Positions 49,801-62,200 of a DNA stretch of 64,000 nucleotides are shown here, one piece after another. The notes under the pieces are model-generated. The model saw nothing but the letters and a program-made list of their open reading frames with translations. It was not told the origin of the DNA and searched no databases. Source of the stretch: Cryptomeria japonica (Eukaryota > Streptophyta > Pinopsida > Cupressales > Cupressaceae); assembly GCF_030272615.1 (NCBI RefSeq), contig NC_081414.1, positions 782,166,119 through 782,230,118 of the forward strand, written 5' to 3'. The translations under genes and the position numbers were made by a program. Numbering within the stretch: position 1 is the first letter of the stretch; each line of letters begins with the position of its first letter.

Positions 49801-51220
49801 TTAGAGAATGAGAATCATTTTTTAGATCCTTTTCCAGATGAAATAGCAGGTGAATCTAAAGTTGCTTTCACCCGGGACACTAGAACCTCCAACCCTGTAG
49901 TAGGGGAAGAGTCCAAATGCCTTTTCTGATCCTAGTTCTACTCGATTTCCTCTTGAATAGCCTAAAGGGTCACCAAATTCCTTTGAAACATTTCATTTCT
50001 CTACATAATCACATCCTCCATTTTTCTTTTGAGGGACACCTAGTTGCTTTGAATCTCCTTCATTTCCTTCATTGTTTCCTTATTTTCCTATTTCTTGTCA
50101 ATATTCTCATATAGCACCTTTAGTTCTTCCATCATTCCTTCCCATTTTTCTAACTTCTGAACCAAATCATTAATCGCTTTCCAAACCCTTTGGTCTTCGT
50201 CCTCCACAACCTAGCTAAAAGCTTTGAAATCTTCTTTATTGAGGGCAACCAGTATATTAATTTTCTTTCTAGCTACATTAAGCTAATCCAGAAGCCAAAA
50301 TATAATAGCTTGCATCTTATTGTAGTAATCATAGAGTTTGTTAACTTTCTCTGCATAAACAAGGAGGTCCCATTTTCTCGGCAATTTTGATAGAGAAGGG
50401 GGGACCAAACGAATGGGTGGAAGGGGTACCCTCTTTGGTAACCAGTGTCCACTCTGACCTAGTAGACTAAGAGGTGGTAGAATTATTAGATGCTTTCTCC
50501 TCATCATTTAGCTCTTTAAAAATTCTCACAATAGTAGGAGGTACTGATGGGTTTTAAGATTTAGTCATTTTGCTAGTGTTAACCTAGGTAGGGATCCCTT
50601 AAGCTTTAAGAGTGGGGCCAAGTTCTTTGACCTTAGAGATGTCTGAAATCTCAATTCATAGAGAGGGGCTAGAAGGATTAAATCTAGGCCACTGGTAGGG
50701 ATTAATATTAGATAAAATTGCAAAGCTAAAGGATAAGCCTGATGGCGAGAGGCTCACAAGAGAGCTGCACCTTGTTCAATAGGTAGTTAGAGAATGTTTT
50801 AGTGGGTTTTCTTCACTCTACACTTGTCCATTAACAAGTGAAACAATCAAACTCTCTTGGAATGCTTCCTATCAATTTGTGTTCTATAGTTACTCTCAAG
50901 CATGGCTGTGATTCGCTAGAGTGAATTCAACCATTAGACTATCCAAACCTCCAACATAAACTTGCAGGGGTTTTAGGGGTTTCTTATAGGTGTTTCAACT
51001 CCATTCAAGTGGTTCTTCAATTGGCTTCTCACCATTTTCTCATCACTCCCTCTTCATCCTATTTTCTAGGCCTAGTAGCCCTAGAGCCCTAATTAACCCT
51101 ACCTTTCCGGTTTTTGGGCAATTACTCAGAAAACTTTCAAAGGACCCCCCAAAACCTTTGGTTATCCTAATACCCTTTTGGACAAACTTTGGGATTCACT
51201 AGGGTAGGTTGTCTGGTCCA
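49800..51220 (-). pseudogene. Minus-strand relict coding for coiled-coil-like protein
   Basis: Reading the minus strand, broken frames give a Pro-rich part (50283-50507, LPPIRLVPPSLSKLPRKWDLL) and then a long charged helical segment (about 49830-50270, e.g. QKLEKWEGMMEELKVLYENI). The composition is like the C-terminal part of the relict at 31140-33110. Several stops. Family unknown; an ORF1-like part of a non-LTR element is one possibility. Confidence 0.35.
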
Positions 51221-51726
51221 TTCGTACCGATACGGATACCCAAAATGACACTTTTGAGGGTTTAGGAGTTAGCAGTATTCACCAATGGGTTTTAATGGCT
51301 TCTACACCCTGTCACACCTCTATCTCTTCACTGAGACTCTTCTATGCATCATACTTCCATGCCAATAAATTGGCACAATCAAATCTATTCAACCTTGCAA
51401 GTAAAAACAAAACTGTCAATCATATTCCTAGTTGGGCTTTGGCAGAGCTCGCCTAGGAAATGATAGCGAGTGACTTCCAAAAAACCTCTATAACATTTCA
51501 AAGAATATATACACTATACAAAGGCTCCATTACTTGAATCCTAAGGGTCATTTAGAAAAATCAAAGGGATTTCAAGTTGGAACCATGATTGGGCTCTTGA
51601 ACCCTTGCTTAGACTGAGAGTAGTACAATAAGAGACAATTGTAAACACACTTCAAATTTCCACTAAGAGAAGATGCAAAAACTTTTTGAGAAACACAATG
51701 TCATCCACTAAATGTTCATGAAATAA
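51221..51726. other. Spacer left of solo LTR
   Basis: Mixed sequence with no open frame of note and no known element ends. The last five bases, AATAA, are the proposed target duplication of the solo LTR. Confidence 0.4.
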
Positions 51727-53278
51727 TGTTGGCATTATGTGAACCAGTATGTGGACATAATGACATTGTATGTTGTCATTGATGTCAATATGTTGAAGAG
51801 GTATGAACTGGCATATGTGAGAACCGGTATAACACTATGAACTGGCATTTATGCCAAAGTGAAGCGGTGTGCTTGTTCAAGGTGAATTGACATATGGTTA
51901 TGGGAACCCACACATGGAAGCATTGTATGACTACCGGTTGGTAGTCTCAACTTTAAGGTTTCCGGTTGAAGTAATTCAAGCCTGTATGGCTCAACCAGTA
52001 ATCTTTGTGTAATGAGTAAGCAGTATAACATAGAACAGATCATGTTGCCACATCAGCCTTGTGCGCATGAAGGATATTGCATGAAGAAGACTATCCCTAT
52101 CTACCTCAGGAATGTGCGAAGTTTGTAAACGGTGAAAACGCGTGATGAATTATCAGCCACCATGAAATCGGTGGATAATGAACGATGGATAATGTCTTGA
52201 GATTTATTCAAGATCTGTTGCGTTTAATGTAGTATGATCAATGATCAGGATTGAACTGTTTGAATTCCTTAACCTAATAGGTGTAGGGTTTAGGGTTTAT
52301 GCTACCAACCTATCTGTTGTCCTATAAGATCTATGTTGTGATTCTTTCAAAGGTTGTTGGTAAAAGTTGTGTGTGAGTATCCAAGAGAAGGGATACGAGA
52401 TCCTTTCTAGACCAGAGGAGAGAAGTGATACCTGTAGAGTGTAAGTGCAGAAGGTGAAGAGGAGCTTAAGTGGATCTGCATTGGCATTGAGTGTTGTTAC
52501 TAGATCATTGTAATACCTATTGATCTCTAACCACCTCAACAGTTGGAAAATCCCCTAACAGGGTAGCCTTAACCAGCTTGCTGTAAATCCCTTAACAGGG
52601 TAACTCAAAGTTATTAAGATCTGGAAAGCTAGAGAGCTCTGGAAATCCTTTAGCTATTGAGTTCTTGAAATCCTCTAGCAAGGTACCCTTAATAGGGTTT
52701 AACCCTTAACCAGGTATTGTAGCCATCCCTTAACTGGTTGATCTCTAATAGGATCGGTTCCTAGCAGAACCTTTTGTAATGTCTTTAACCAGACAAGGCT
52801 TCTAACAGAGCGGACTTCCAAAGAGTTCAAAAAAAAGCTTGTGGGTATTCATCCCCGTCGTGGTTTTTCCCAGTTGGGTTTCCACGTGAAAAATATGTGT
52901 GTCATATGTGATACTTTTATCTTGTGATGCTTTGTTATTGCCTGTTAAGCATATGATGGTTCTGTGTTTTATGTCTGTCAATAAAACATGTTCAACTAGC
53001 TATTGTGAAGATATGAAGAAAGATTACCTATTCATGCATAAGGGTGAAATGGTAGTGTAGTTTTGAGTTGAGTGGAAAACTCAGTGAGTAACTGGTTTAT
53101 GATTGTTTTAGTTGTTCTGAGTTTTACTGGTTGCACTTTGTTTCAAACCGGTGTCACTATTTGCTAGTCATTTGGAGTGATTGCTACTGAACCAGTTTAG
53201 GTCTGTATTTTGTCTATACTGATTCACCCCCCCCTCTTAGTATCGGTTTGGTACTATTCATTCATCATTGAGTTATCA
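51727..53278 (+). repeat. Probable solo LTR of a Ty1/copia element (1552 bp)
   Basis: Starts TGTTGGCATTATGTG and ends GAGTTATCA, flanked by AATAA at 51722-51726 and 53279-53283. It has the block ccccgtcgtggtttttccc, a thymine/guanine-rich text and TTTCCACGTGAAAAA (52853-52893) that recurs near the 3' part of plant copia LTRs, and a C-run (53225-53235). There is no primer site or internal region on either side. This fits intra-element LTR recombination. The boundaries depend on a short AT-rich duplication. Confidence 0.55.
52535..52760 (+). other. Cluster of short inverted repeats in solo LTR
   Basis: Several related motifs of the form CCCTTAACAGGG or CCCTAACAGGG, plus variants ending in CCAGG or CTGG, recur every 20-60 bp. 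Each can fold into a small hairpin. Role unknown. Confidence 0.45.
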
Positions 53279-53283
53279 AATAA

Positions 53284-53890
53284 CAGTAACAAGATCAATC
53301 TATTTTGTACAGACTGTTGCTACCAAAATGACAAAATATAAGGCAAAAATTTGGAAATTGTCTTCAAATTGTATTCAAACTTGCGCTAGGATATTCCAAC
53401 CCATGTAAAATTATTCAAGGATTATTTTATATGCCTTATTTTTCATAACCAACTCTTGATTTTTTGCCTAACCACCGATTATCTCAAAAATGCAAAGTTG
53501 CTCAAAAAGTTGCAAAAAGTTGTCAACTTTTGCTCAATTTTGCATTTTTGCCTTTTATGCATTTATATTCATAATAAACCTTCTAGGATGATTCCCTAAC
53601 ATAAAAATGACATGAATAAATTCCTAATGATGCTTTATAAGATGTTTTACATCATAATGCAAAATAATGCCATTTTAGGCTTACACGGGCTTATTGGCCA
53701 AATCTAAGAAAACCAACAAACCTTGGTGACAATCACCCTTGAAATGACTACCAAACACACATGTGGACCTCTAAACAGTCCAGTATTCAAACATTGATCT
53801 AAAATAAGGACAAACACACCCAAATTTGAAAATGCATCAACAAACTGGTTAAAAGCTAAGTGCTCCTGCACCAAAGCCCTTGGTGTAGGG
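53284..53890. other. Spacer, no gene seen
   Basis: AT-rich, with a few short repeats of caaaaagttgc (about 53500). No coding or element signal. Confidence 0.4.
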
Positions 53891-55107
53891 AAAGGACATG
53901 TTTGGTTTTGGCCATAGCTACAAATTGGAAACTAGATGATAAAATAAAGTACATGAGAAATCTATTTTGAACCCATACCTTAAAATTTTAATCATGGGGA
54001 AGAGTTTTGAATGTAAGCATTTGAACCTCCCATCCAAGGTGATGAACTTCATGAGGAGCAATGCCAAAGTTTTACACATTCTAGGTAAGTCATTCCTGTT
54101 CATAAAAATATATTTTTGATTAAGATAAATGGGTTTTATAGGGACCCAAAACCCAAATAAATGAAACAAAAGTCAGTAGCAAACCAGAGTATAAACAACT
54201 ACCAAATGACAACAGAAATAGGCGATACACCCCATAACACCTAACTGAAAGAAGCTAAACCAGAGCTAAAAAGAATATGTTAGAAGGAAAAAAGCTAACT
54301 AAGAGCCTTCATGAGCTTAGTATTCTTCTAAATCATTTTGTTGTTAATATCTTTGAGCTCCTCTATAATGAGTCTCAAGCTGTATCTTTCCTATGTTTTT
54401 CTTCAAGTCCAGGTAGAGGGACTTGTAGAAGTCTGAATTTCCTAAGAATTAATCTCCACATTTTTCTTATTCCATTTGACAACTGGAGTCAAATCAGAAC
54501 TGGCAAGATGGACATTTTGTATGGCAATTTTTCTGTTTACCCTTTTAAGGCCTTCCACACTATTGTACATCACCTCTTTGCTAATATCCACCAGTCCCCT
54601 GAAGTTGCCCTTTGATTCCTCAATGCTTTTTTATAGATGGGAAATCCTTGACTCATTCTTGGTTTTCATAACCCTAATATTCTCTGCTATTTTTTGAGTT
54701 ATCTTCAAGAGCTTATCAGTTTTGTCTAGCATCAAATTCTTAGTAAAAGTGTTGTTGATATCCTTGATACCTTGTTTAAAGAGGTCAGTTTCACTAATCA
54801 CCCAACGGAAACATTTCTCCTAGTTGGAGGTCGATTTCACTAGGAGCATGTCAACATCCATCTTATCCTATTTAAAATCCTTTGCATCCACATTGAAAGA
54901 GATATCCTGATTGATTTTGACATCCCTTTTACATTGTGTCTCCACCCTTTTCCCAGCTTTTTGCCTTTTCAAACATTGAGGGCCCAAGTTTTGGGGTTGA
55001 GGAATGGGGGTTTTCAACATTTTTGTTGCCCATCTAGGTGGATTTTTGCTTTTCTTGCCCATCATCCTCTGAGGGCCAATATTTTGAATCACTCGGCACA
55101 TGGATAT
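53891..55107 (-). pseudogene. Minus-strand coiled-coil relict, cut by Tat-like LTR
   Basis: The minus strand encodes, in broken frames, a basic Pro-rich part (54868-55100) followed by a long helical segment (about 54400-54860) with motifs such as DLFKQGIKDINNTFTKN and TDKLLKITQKIAENIR. Toward 54120 the DNA resembles a LINE-type tail (gggtccctataaaaccc on the minus strand, then AT-rich). Upstream sequence is lost where the LTR at 55108 begins. Same general type as 31140-33110. Family not named. Confidence 0.35.
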
Positions 55108-56491
55108 TGTAGTCACACAAATTTGTCCAGCTTAATTAAATAAATATTTGCTATTTATTTGATTAAAAATTCATTAGCCATCAATTAATTAAATAAATAT
55201 TTAATTAATTCATCTCCAAACATTCTCCTATTAATTAAATAAATTATTCAATTTATTTTAATTCATTCATTAAACCAAATCCACAATCAATTAAATGAAT
55301 AAAATCAATTTATTTAATTAAATCCCCTTTTCCTCTTTTAAATAAATTAAATAAAAACATTTATTTAAATCGTTATCCCCCCCCACTTGCATTTTCCTAC
55401 AAATGCAACTTGCACACATTTATTGAAATAAATGAATTTTTATTTTAATAAAATCCCATTTTCCCTCACCCACCAAATCCACTTGCAAAATCTAATCCCC
55501 TTCTAGATTCTTCTAACCCCTTCCTAATTAGCCTAATCCATCCCCTAATTATTGTCACATTCCTAAGCAAAATGGAGTCACTTCTCAAAGACTTCAAAAG
55601 TCTTTGAAAAGCATTTAATGCTTTGTGTGTTCAACAAATTAACCCCCAAAGTCTTCCAACACCACTAATGGCTCTTACATGACCATTTATGGCTCTTACA
55701 TAACCATTTATGATTATTTCAAACTTGTCTCCCAAACATTTATTGTTTTGACCATATTTATCCTTTTTACATTTGCACAAGAGTTTATCCATTGGATAAA
55801 AGCTCTATTCTTTGAATAAACAGTTTATTCATTCAACTAACCTTGACTTTAACTCCCAAGGTCATATCAAGCATTTAATGCTTATTCCCTCTCCTCTCAA
55901 CCTATCTCACATTGACACTTGTCATCCTGGGATTGGGTTGAAAGCCTTCACATGGATTTGAAATCATTCAATCCTAACCCTTGTTTAGATTGCTCAATCT
56001 CAACCATCCATTGCTCCATTTTTCCTATAAATAGAGCCCATTTCTTCATAATCCAGATCCTGAAAACTTGTATGCATTTAACCTATAGGCATTTTAGAGA
56101 GCATTTAGCATAGCAAACTAATATCTTGTTATTTTAGTTAAAATCAATCATTTTAATAGCATCTAGTATTTTAGTTTTTCATTTCCCATTTGAAGCAAAA
56201 TACTCAAATCTCAATCCTCTATAAGCATCCATAGTGCAAAAAGCTGCTGAGAGCTACACTATTTTGGAAGTTGGAGAGGAGAGGAACAAAAGAGAAGAAG
56301 CTAAGAGCATGTTAGGAGGTATTTGGAGATGCCTTATCATATTTGTTTCTTTAGTTAAATATGCTTTCATGTTTTTAGTATCTCTTTTGATATACCTGTT
56401 TAGATTAGTTTTTGATTGACTAACACTAATGATTTTCTTGTGCCTTGTGTTGTTTGTCATTTGCTAACCTTGTCCATTTTGCAGAGCATCA
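55108..56491 (+). repeat. 5' LTR of Tat/Ogre-like element (1384 bp)
   Basis: Proposed limits TGTAGTCACACAAATTTG and GCAGAGCATCA give TG...CA ends. The left third is full of TTAATTAAATAAAT motifs. A strong TATA box (56026-56033) lies about 460 bp from the end, and a primer-site candidate follows at 56494. The partner LTR is outside the window, so the ends are not confirmed. If right, the preceding GATAT (55103-55107) is the target duplication. Confidence 0.6.
56026..56033 (+). promoter_or_regulatory. TATA box of Tat/Ogre-like LTR
   Basis: TATAAATA within cctataaatagagccc, a near-perfect plant TATA box inside the proposed LTR and in the same orientation as the downstream gag. Confidence 0.65.
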
Positions 56492-56493
56492 TT

Positions 56494-56511
56494 TGGTGAA
56501 CCCGACGTGAA
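56494..56511 (+). promoter_or_regulatory. Candidate primer-binding site, unusual sequence
   Basis: TGGTGAACCCGACGTGAA starts 2 bp after the proposed LTR end. It begins TGG as a primer site must, but it is neither the initiator-Met nor the Asp type seen elsewhere in the window. I could not match it to a plant tRNA from memory. Confidence 0.4.
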
Positions 56512-59200
56512 TCCAAACACCAAAAAAGATCATTTTTTTTAACCACTAACATGTTTGAATGTTGAAAATGTCACACAGGTTGCGCTTTGGTGCTATTAAA
56601 CTCATTCTAGTGCTATCGATACTTATGCTTTTAGTGCTACTGTTCTTACAATAGTGCTATTGTATCAAGTTCAACACTTTTGACACCTTTTTTGGCACAT
56701 TTGACATTGTTTTGGCTCTATTCACCCTATTTTAGTGCTTTTGCCTTCTCTATTTTTCTTTTCTTTTAGCGCGTTTGTGTTAAATAGCGCCTTTGTTCAA
56801 ACATAGACTAGTGCTATTGTAACAGAATGTTGTAAAAAGGACCTTGTAACCAAAAAAGTGAAAGTTTTTAGGCTTGTGGAAGCCCCCCTTAAACATAGAT
56901 TTTACTAACCAGTTGTTGTTTGTGTAGGTTTAAAACTCTCATTAAAAATCACAAACTTTGTTTTGGGTACTTTAAAACTTGAACAAACAAAATTTCCTTG
57001 CTTTCTAGTTAGCGTCACTTGTCTTTGGTGCATTAAAACTGAACAAAACAAACATTTGCTTTCATTGCAAGTTAGGACTCATTTTCTTTTGGTGCTTAAG
57101 ATCAACAACACAAATTTGATTTCCTTGCATCAATTCGGACCTAAAGAATTTACAATCCACACTTCAATTTTTGGTGCACATAAAATACACAATCCACTTG
57201 TTTTGATTTTTGCAAGCGATTATACTTCATGCATACGTGCTTCAAGTTCAGTTGACCAGGATTTCCAATTTCTAGATTACAACACATTTTGCCATTGAAA
57301 GTTAAAACAAACACCATGACTGTTGGAGCAACATCTCCAAATAGTTAGATCACATTGCAATGGCAGATTAAAAAGAACAAGTGTTTTTCGTGCTTGGAAC
57401 ACTTGTGCAAAAAGTCAATCGAGTGGTCCCACTTCTAACACACACTATCCTCTCCCTTGGCTTTCATGGTCCTAGGTGCAAGAGAAAAGTGTTAGTAACA
57501 CTCAAAATTTTATCTTTTTAAGAGAGGCCTGCCAAGAGTCACATCACTCTTGGGAACGGCCTCAAGCGGTAAATCCTTTGAGTCACTATAAAAATCAGGT
57601 GAGAATGAAAGCTGTAGCCTTGGGTATAGCTGTTCCTATAGTGTAACTAGCTGAAAGGACAAATGGGCCCCACCACCAATTACAAGGCTCTTAAGTGAGT
57701 CACTGCAAAATGAACTTATGTCCAAAAACATTGAACATGACTAAACACCTTTAAGTAGTAGCCCACCCGTTCTATTGATTGAGGATATTTGCAATATAAT
57801 TTAGTGCAAGAGCATAGATGGTTTTTCTCCCAAGATACTCACCATACATATTTCCTTGAGTAGAAACATAGCTTTTTGAAAAGTCACTTGTGGCTTGATA
57901 AAAGTGGTGACTCCCCCATCATAGGGATCATCTATTTGTTATGCTCGTGCAAGACTTAGTATATCACATCCTTACCTGCCAAGGTGGGATTCATAAGGTA
58001 TGTAGTACCAAAGTCGAAGAAATATCAAGATGTGGGCTAAATTTATCACAACTGGCCATTTGACCTTAGGGATAAAAAGTGTTTGAAGTGTGTTCATTTT
58101 AAAGACCAAGTGCAAATTGAGCCGACTTCAGGCTTTGGAAATGCACCTTAAAATACATCTAAAGGAAGGGTCATATACAAGTCCAAGGATTGGGTTGATC
58201 TAGACCCATACTCATTTGTGCCTTTTAGGCAACATTCTTGTGTTTGTGTGCTTGCTTTGTTTTTTTGTCAAAGAAACATCCAAAAGAAAATCACTTCCAA
58301 AAACAAAGTATTCATCCAACCAAACACATCAAAAACAAAGTGCAAACAACAAGAGTATTAAAACTTTATGACCATTCTTCACATCTTGTGAAAGAAGAAG
58401 CATCATCAAAATATCAATTTGAAAAGAAGACCATTAAGCTCAAAGGCTTTGATCAAAAGGAGGAAATTCTTCTATATAAATAGACAAATCTTTGTCTCCC
58501 ATAGAGTTTTTTTGTGTCACATGCGTCTCTACCTTCAAGGCAAAACAAACAAATTTGATTCAGAATCATTGAACCACAGAGCTTTTATGCAATATAGAGC
58601 TCTGTGTTATCACAAAAACCAAGGAGGTAAGATTAATCCCAACTTCTTCCCAAATGTCTGTATCACATACAACACAGCTCGAGAAATACCACCAACACCC
58701 AAAAGAGAAGAGGTAGAGTTTGTCCCATTTGTAACACAAAGTTTTTATTGAAGATTGAAAAAATTTTCATCCATCATCTTATTCATACATCATCACTTCA
58801 TCATCAATTTGTTCCAACTCTCAAAACATTAATAGGTTCTTGTCCCAAGTTCTCTTTTAGATATTTCTTGAAATCAAAAACATCACATCACTTTTAGATT
58901 GTTTCTGCATCTAGGATAAGCTCATCCTAAGAAACACATCTACTCAGGTTAAAACTAGTTCATGAGTGAATCCTCTCATTACTAGGTAGTTAAATCTATA
59001 ACACATCTCAGATTTCTCTACACCTTATCACATCAAATCTTATCAAACAAGCAAGCAATTCAAAGAAGGAATTTTGGTTACATCTACCTTAAAAGTGCTA
59101 AGAGATCTACATGCAACACAATTCACCAACCATCAATCTCTCATTTCATCAAAAACTCATCATCATTATCACACAACTTCAACAAAAGCTTGCAAGCAAA
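56512..59200 (+). other. Long 5' leader of Tat/Ogre-like element
   Basis: About 2.7 kb between primer site and gag. Short frames at 56963-57298, 58238-58483 and 58419-58751 have no recognised domain. Ogre-type elements often carry an extra ORF in this place, but these frames are not convincing. Near 56580-56820 the phrase agtgctattg and variants recur several times. Confidence 0.45.
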
Positions 59201-62200
59201 ATGGCCCAAACCCGATCATAGTTAAGGCAATGAGAAATAGAAATGGAAGAAGAAGAAGAGAAAAGTCTCAATGAATTTCAAGAAGCACTTGGAGGAAATG
59301 TAAATGATGAAAACCCAAGTACTCCTACTCCTGCAACAATAGAAAGGGCCCAGCATAACCCTCTCTTTAACAGACTTTTTGACGAAATACTCAGGAGAAA
59401 TGCGAATGCTCACTTCTTAAAACTCGCTCAAGAAGGAACAAAACTCCCCTCTGACTTTGATCTTGCCCAATTAAGACAAGCATTAGAAAGACAAAGTCAC
59501 CATGAAGAGGAAAGAGGTAGAGATCCATCAGATATAACATTCCTTGAGGTAACCCACCACCTCCTCCTCCAAATGAAATGGAGATGTTGCGGCAACAAGT
59601 CGAGAATCTCGCCCAACAACTTCATAGTGGTGTCAAAACTAACCAATTCTCACTCAATGACATTTGTCCCTATCCTTTTGATAGGAATCTTTATATGCCA
59701 CCCTTTCCATGAGGATTCGAAACACCCAAATTCAAAAAATATAGAGGAAAGGGAGATCCTCGTGATCATGTTCGAGAATTTCATTTCGCTTGTCTTGAAG
59801 TGGCATATGAAGACACATACCTAATGCCCCTTTTTCCCCAAAGCTTGGGAGGAACAACCACATCATGGTTTTCCCAACTACTAGGTGGCATTAGAAAATT
59901 TGAGGAACTTATCCAGAAATTCCTCACTCATTACTCTCATAACATTGAACGTGACATCACCATGGCTGATCTGTGCAACACCAAACAAAAACCAGGTGAA
60001 CTTTTCTCAGTATTCCTGCAACGATGGCATCAAAAATCTAGCAGACGTTCTCTTCAGTTACCTGAACGAGAACTAGGGGAAATATTCATTTCCAACTTAA
60101 ACGAAGAAATGGAATTTCACCTAGATGTCAAAGACATAGACTCTTTTAATGATATGATCACCAAGGGTTTGAAAGGTGAACAGGCACTCATCAAGAAAGG
60201 ACTCATCAAAAATTTTAATGAACCAAAGGATGGTCCTCGCCTGTGCTTCAATAGTGATAAACCAAGCTTCTGGAACAAAAACAAGAATATCGTCAACGAT
60301 GGGGTTGTGGTTGCTAGGACTATACAAACTGCACAACCTATGGTTCAATTTGCAGGACAAAATCTTCCACCTCAGAACAACACAAATGTTCCTTTGAATC
60401 AAGGTCACATCACATCTCACAATGAACCAAGACCTTGTTAGCAAAAATAGAAATGCACATACACTCCCTTAGGGGAACCCATTGAAACAGTATTGCGACA
60501 ACTCATTTCTCAAAATTTGGTCACTCTACCTAAACTATCAAACTATGAGCCTCAGGTCAAACTTGCCTGGTGGAGAGATACTGAACACTATGATTTCCAC
60601 CAAGGAAGAGGACACAAGACAAGTAATTGTCACCGATTAAAATATCTTATTCAGGATCTTATTGACCGAGGAGAAATTGAAATAGAAGGACATGACCCAA
60701 AAACAACAAATAATGATCATCTGATGTTCAAAAATCCACTTCCATCACAAGATCAAAGGGGTCCTTCCACTTCCAGGTGAGGCACTGATACCACTGATTA
60801 TACACAGGCTGTGTATAATTACACTGTAAATCATCAGTATGATCCCAGTGAACAAGTTGCAACTATAACCTTCAAAAATCCCAACTCAAATTGCAATGTT
60901 GTTACACGACATGGCAAGGTCACCATAAAAGCAGCTCCACAAGGCACCACCTCAATCCCAAAGCAGTACAATCTTATGGAACAATTAGACAAAATGCCTG
61001 CGCTTATATCCATTTTAGAGCTATTGCGCCTATCACCATCTCATAAAACTATCTTGGATCAAGCACTCCAAGAGGCGTCAGTCCCTACGAACCTGAATAC
61101 AGACCAATTTCAAGCCATGGTTGGAAGTCTAAAGTCATCACCTTGTCTCACTTTTTCCGAAAGTGACAACTCTTCTTTCCAGCAACTTCATAATGCTTCA
61201 CTACACATTGAAGGCTCTATCAACCAGCATAGGATCAAGCGGGTCTTGATAGATAATGGAGCAGGCTTGAACATTTGTACACTACAGTTGGTCATAGCAT
61301 TGGGATATGTGGTAGAATCAGTGGATCCTCTTAAGAAGATCACAATCAAAGCCTATGACGATGCAGAGCATTCATTCGAAGGAGCTGTGGTACTACCAAT
61401 CTGAGTGGGCCCTGTGATAAAGCACATCATCTATCAGGTTCTGGACCTTCCTCTACCATATAATCTATTGTCAGGGAGACCTTGGATACATGCCACGCAA
61501 GCCGTTCCATCTACCTACCATCAATGTATCAAGCTCCCACATAACAGTGTAGAGATCACAATCCTGGGCGATGCAAATCCCTTTGCATATTGCCATAATA
61601 TTAGCCATCAACCAGAGATTACCGTTCCTAATAATAGAGAAGCCATTTCCTCCACATCATATATAAGTCCCGCCTCTCTTGCCAGTTCAAACACCACTAT
61701 ACCAAAGCAAGAAAAGCTTAAAATGAAAATACCAGAGGAAGGTCCTGGGGAATACAACTTGAGTCAACTCTTTTGTGTGGGACAAATGCCCACTTCTCCT
61801 AGAACACATGGTAAACCATAGTAGGTACTCCAGCAACCACTAATCATGCCAACATGTGCTTTGATGCCTTTCATCCTTGGAAAGAGTCAAGAAGAAAAAA
61901 CCCAAGATGAGGACCTAGCGGAATGTATCTATAAAGATCCCATCACCACTGATATACCGAAAGTTAAACTTCCTACAGATCAGTATGGAAAAGGTCTCCT
62001 CATTATACAAAGAATGGGGTATGATGGTCAGAGTGCTTTAGGATATTGCAAACAAGGACGACATGAACCTCTGCTGCCAGAATTAAAGCCCAAAGGTAAT
62101 ACAGGCCTAGGCTTTGAGAAAGAGATCTTTCCTAAACTCAAATTCAAAGGAAAACCCAGCAAACTATTATGTCAGCCTACTACAAAAAGGACACCTTTCA

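Noticed and set aside
56963-58751. Short open frames in the Tat/Ogre leader as an extra Ogre-type ORF1
   Set aside because: They are short, in different frames and without recognisable domains. Position alone is not enough.
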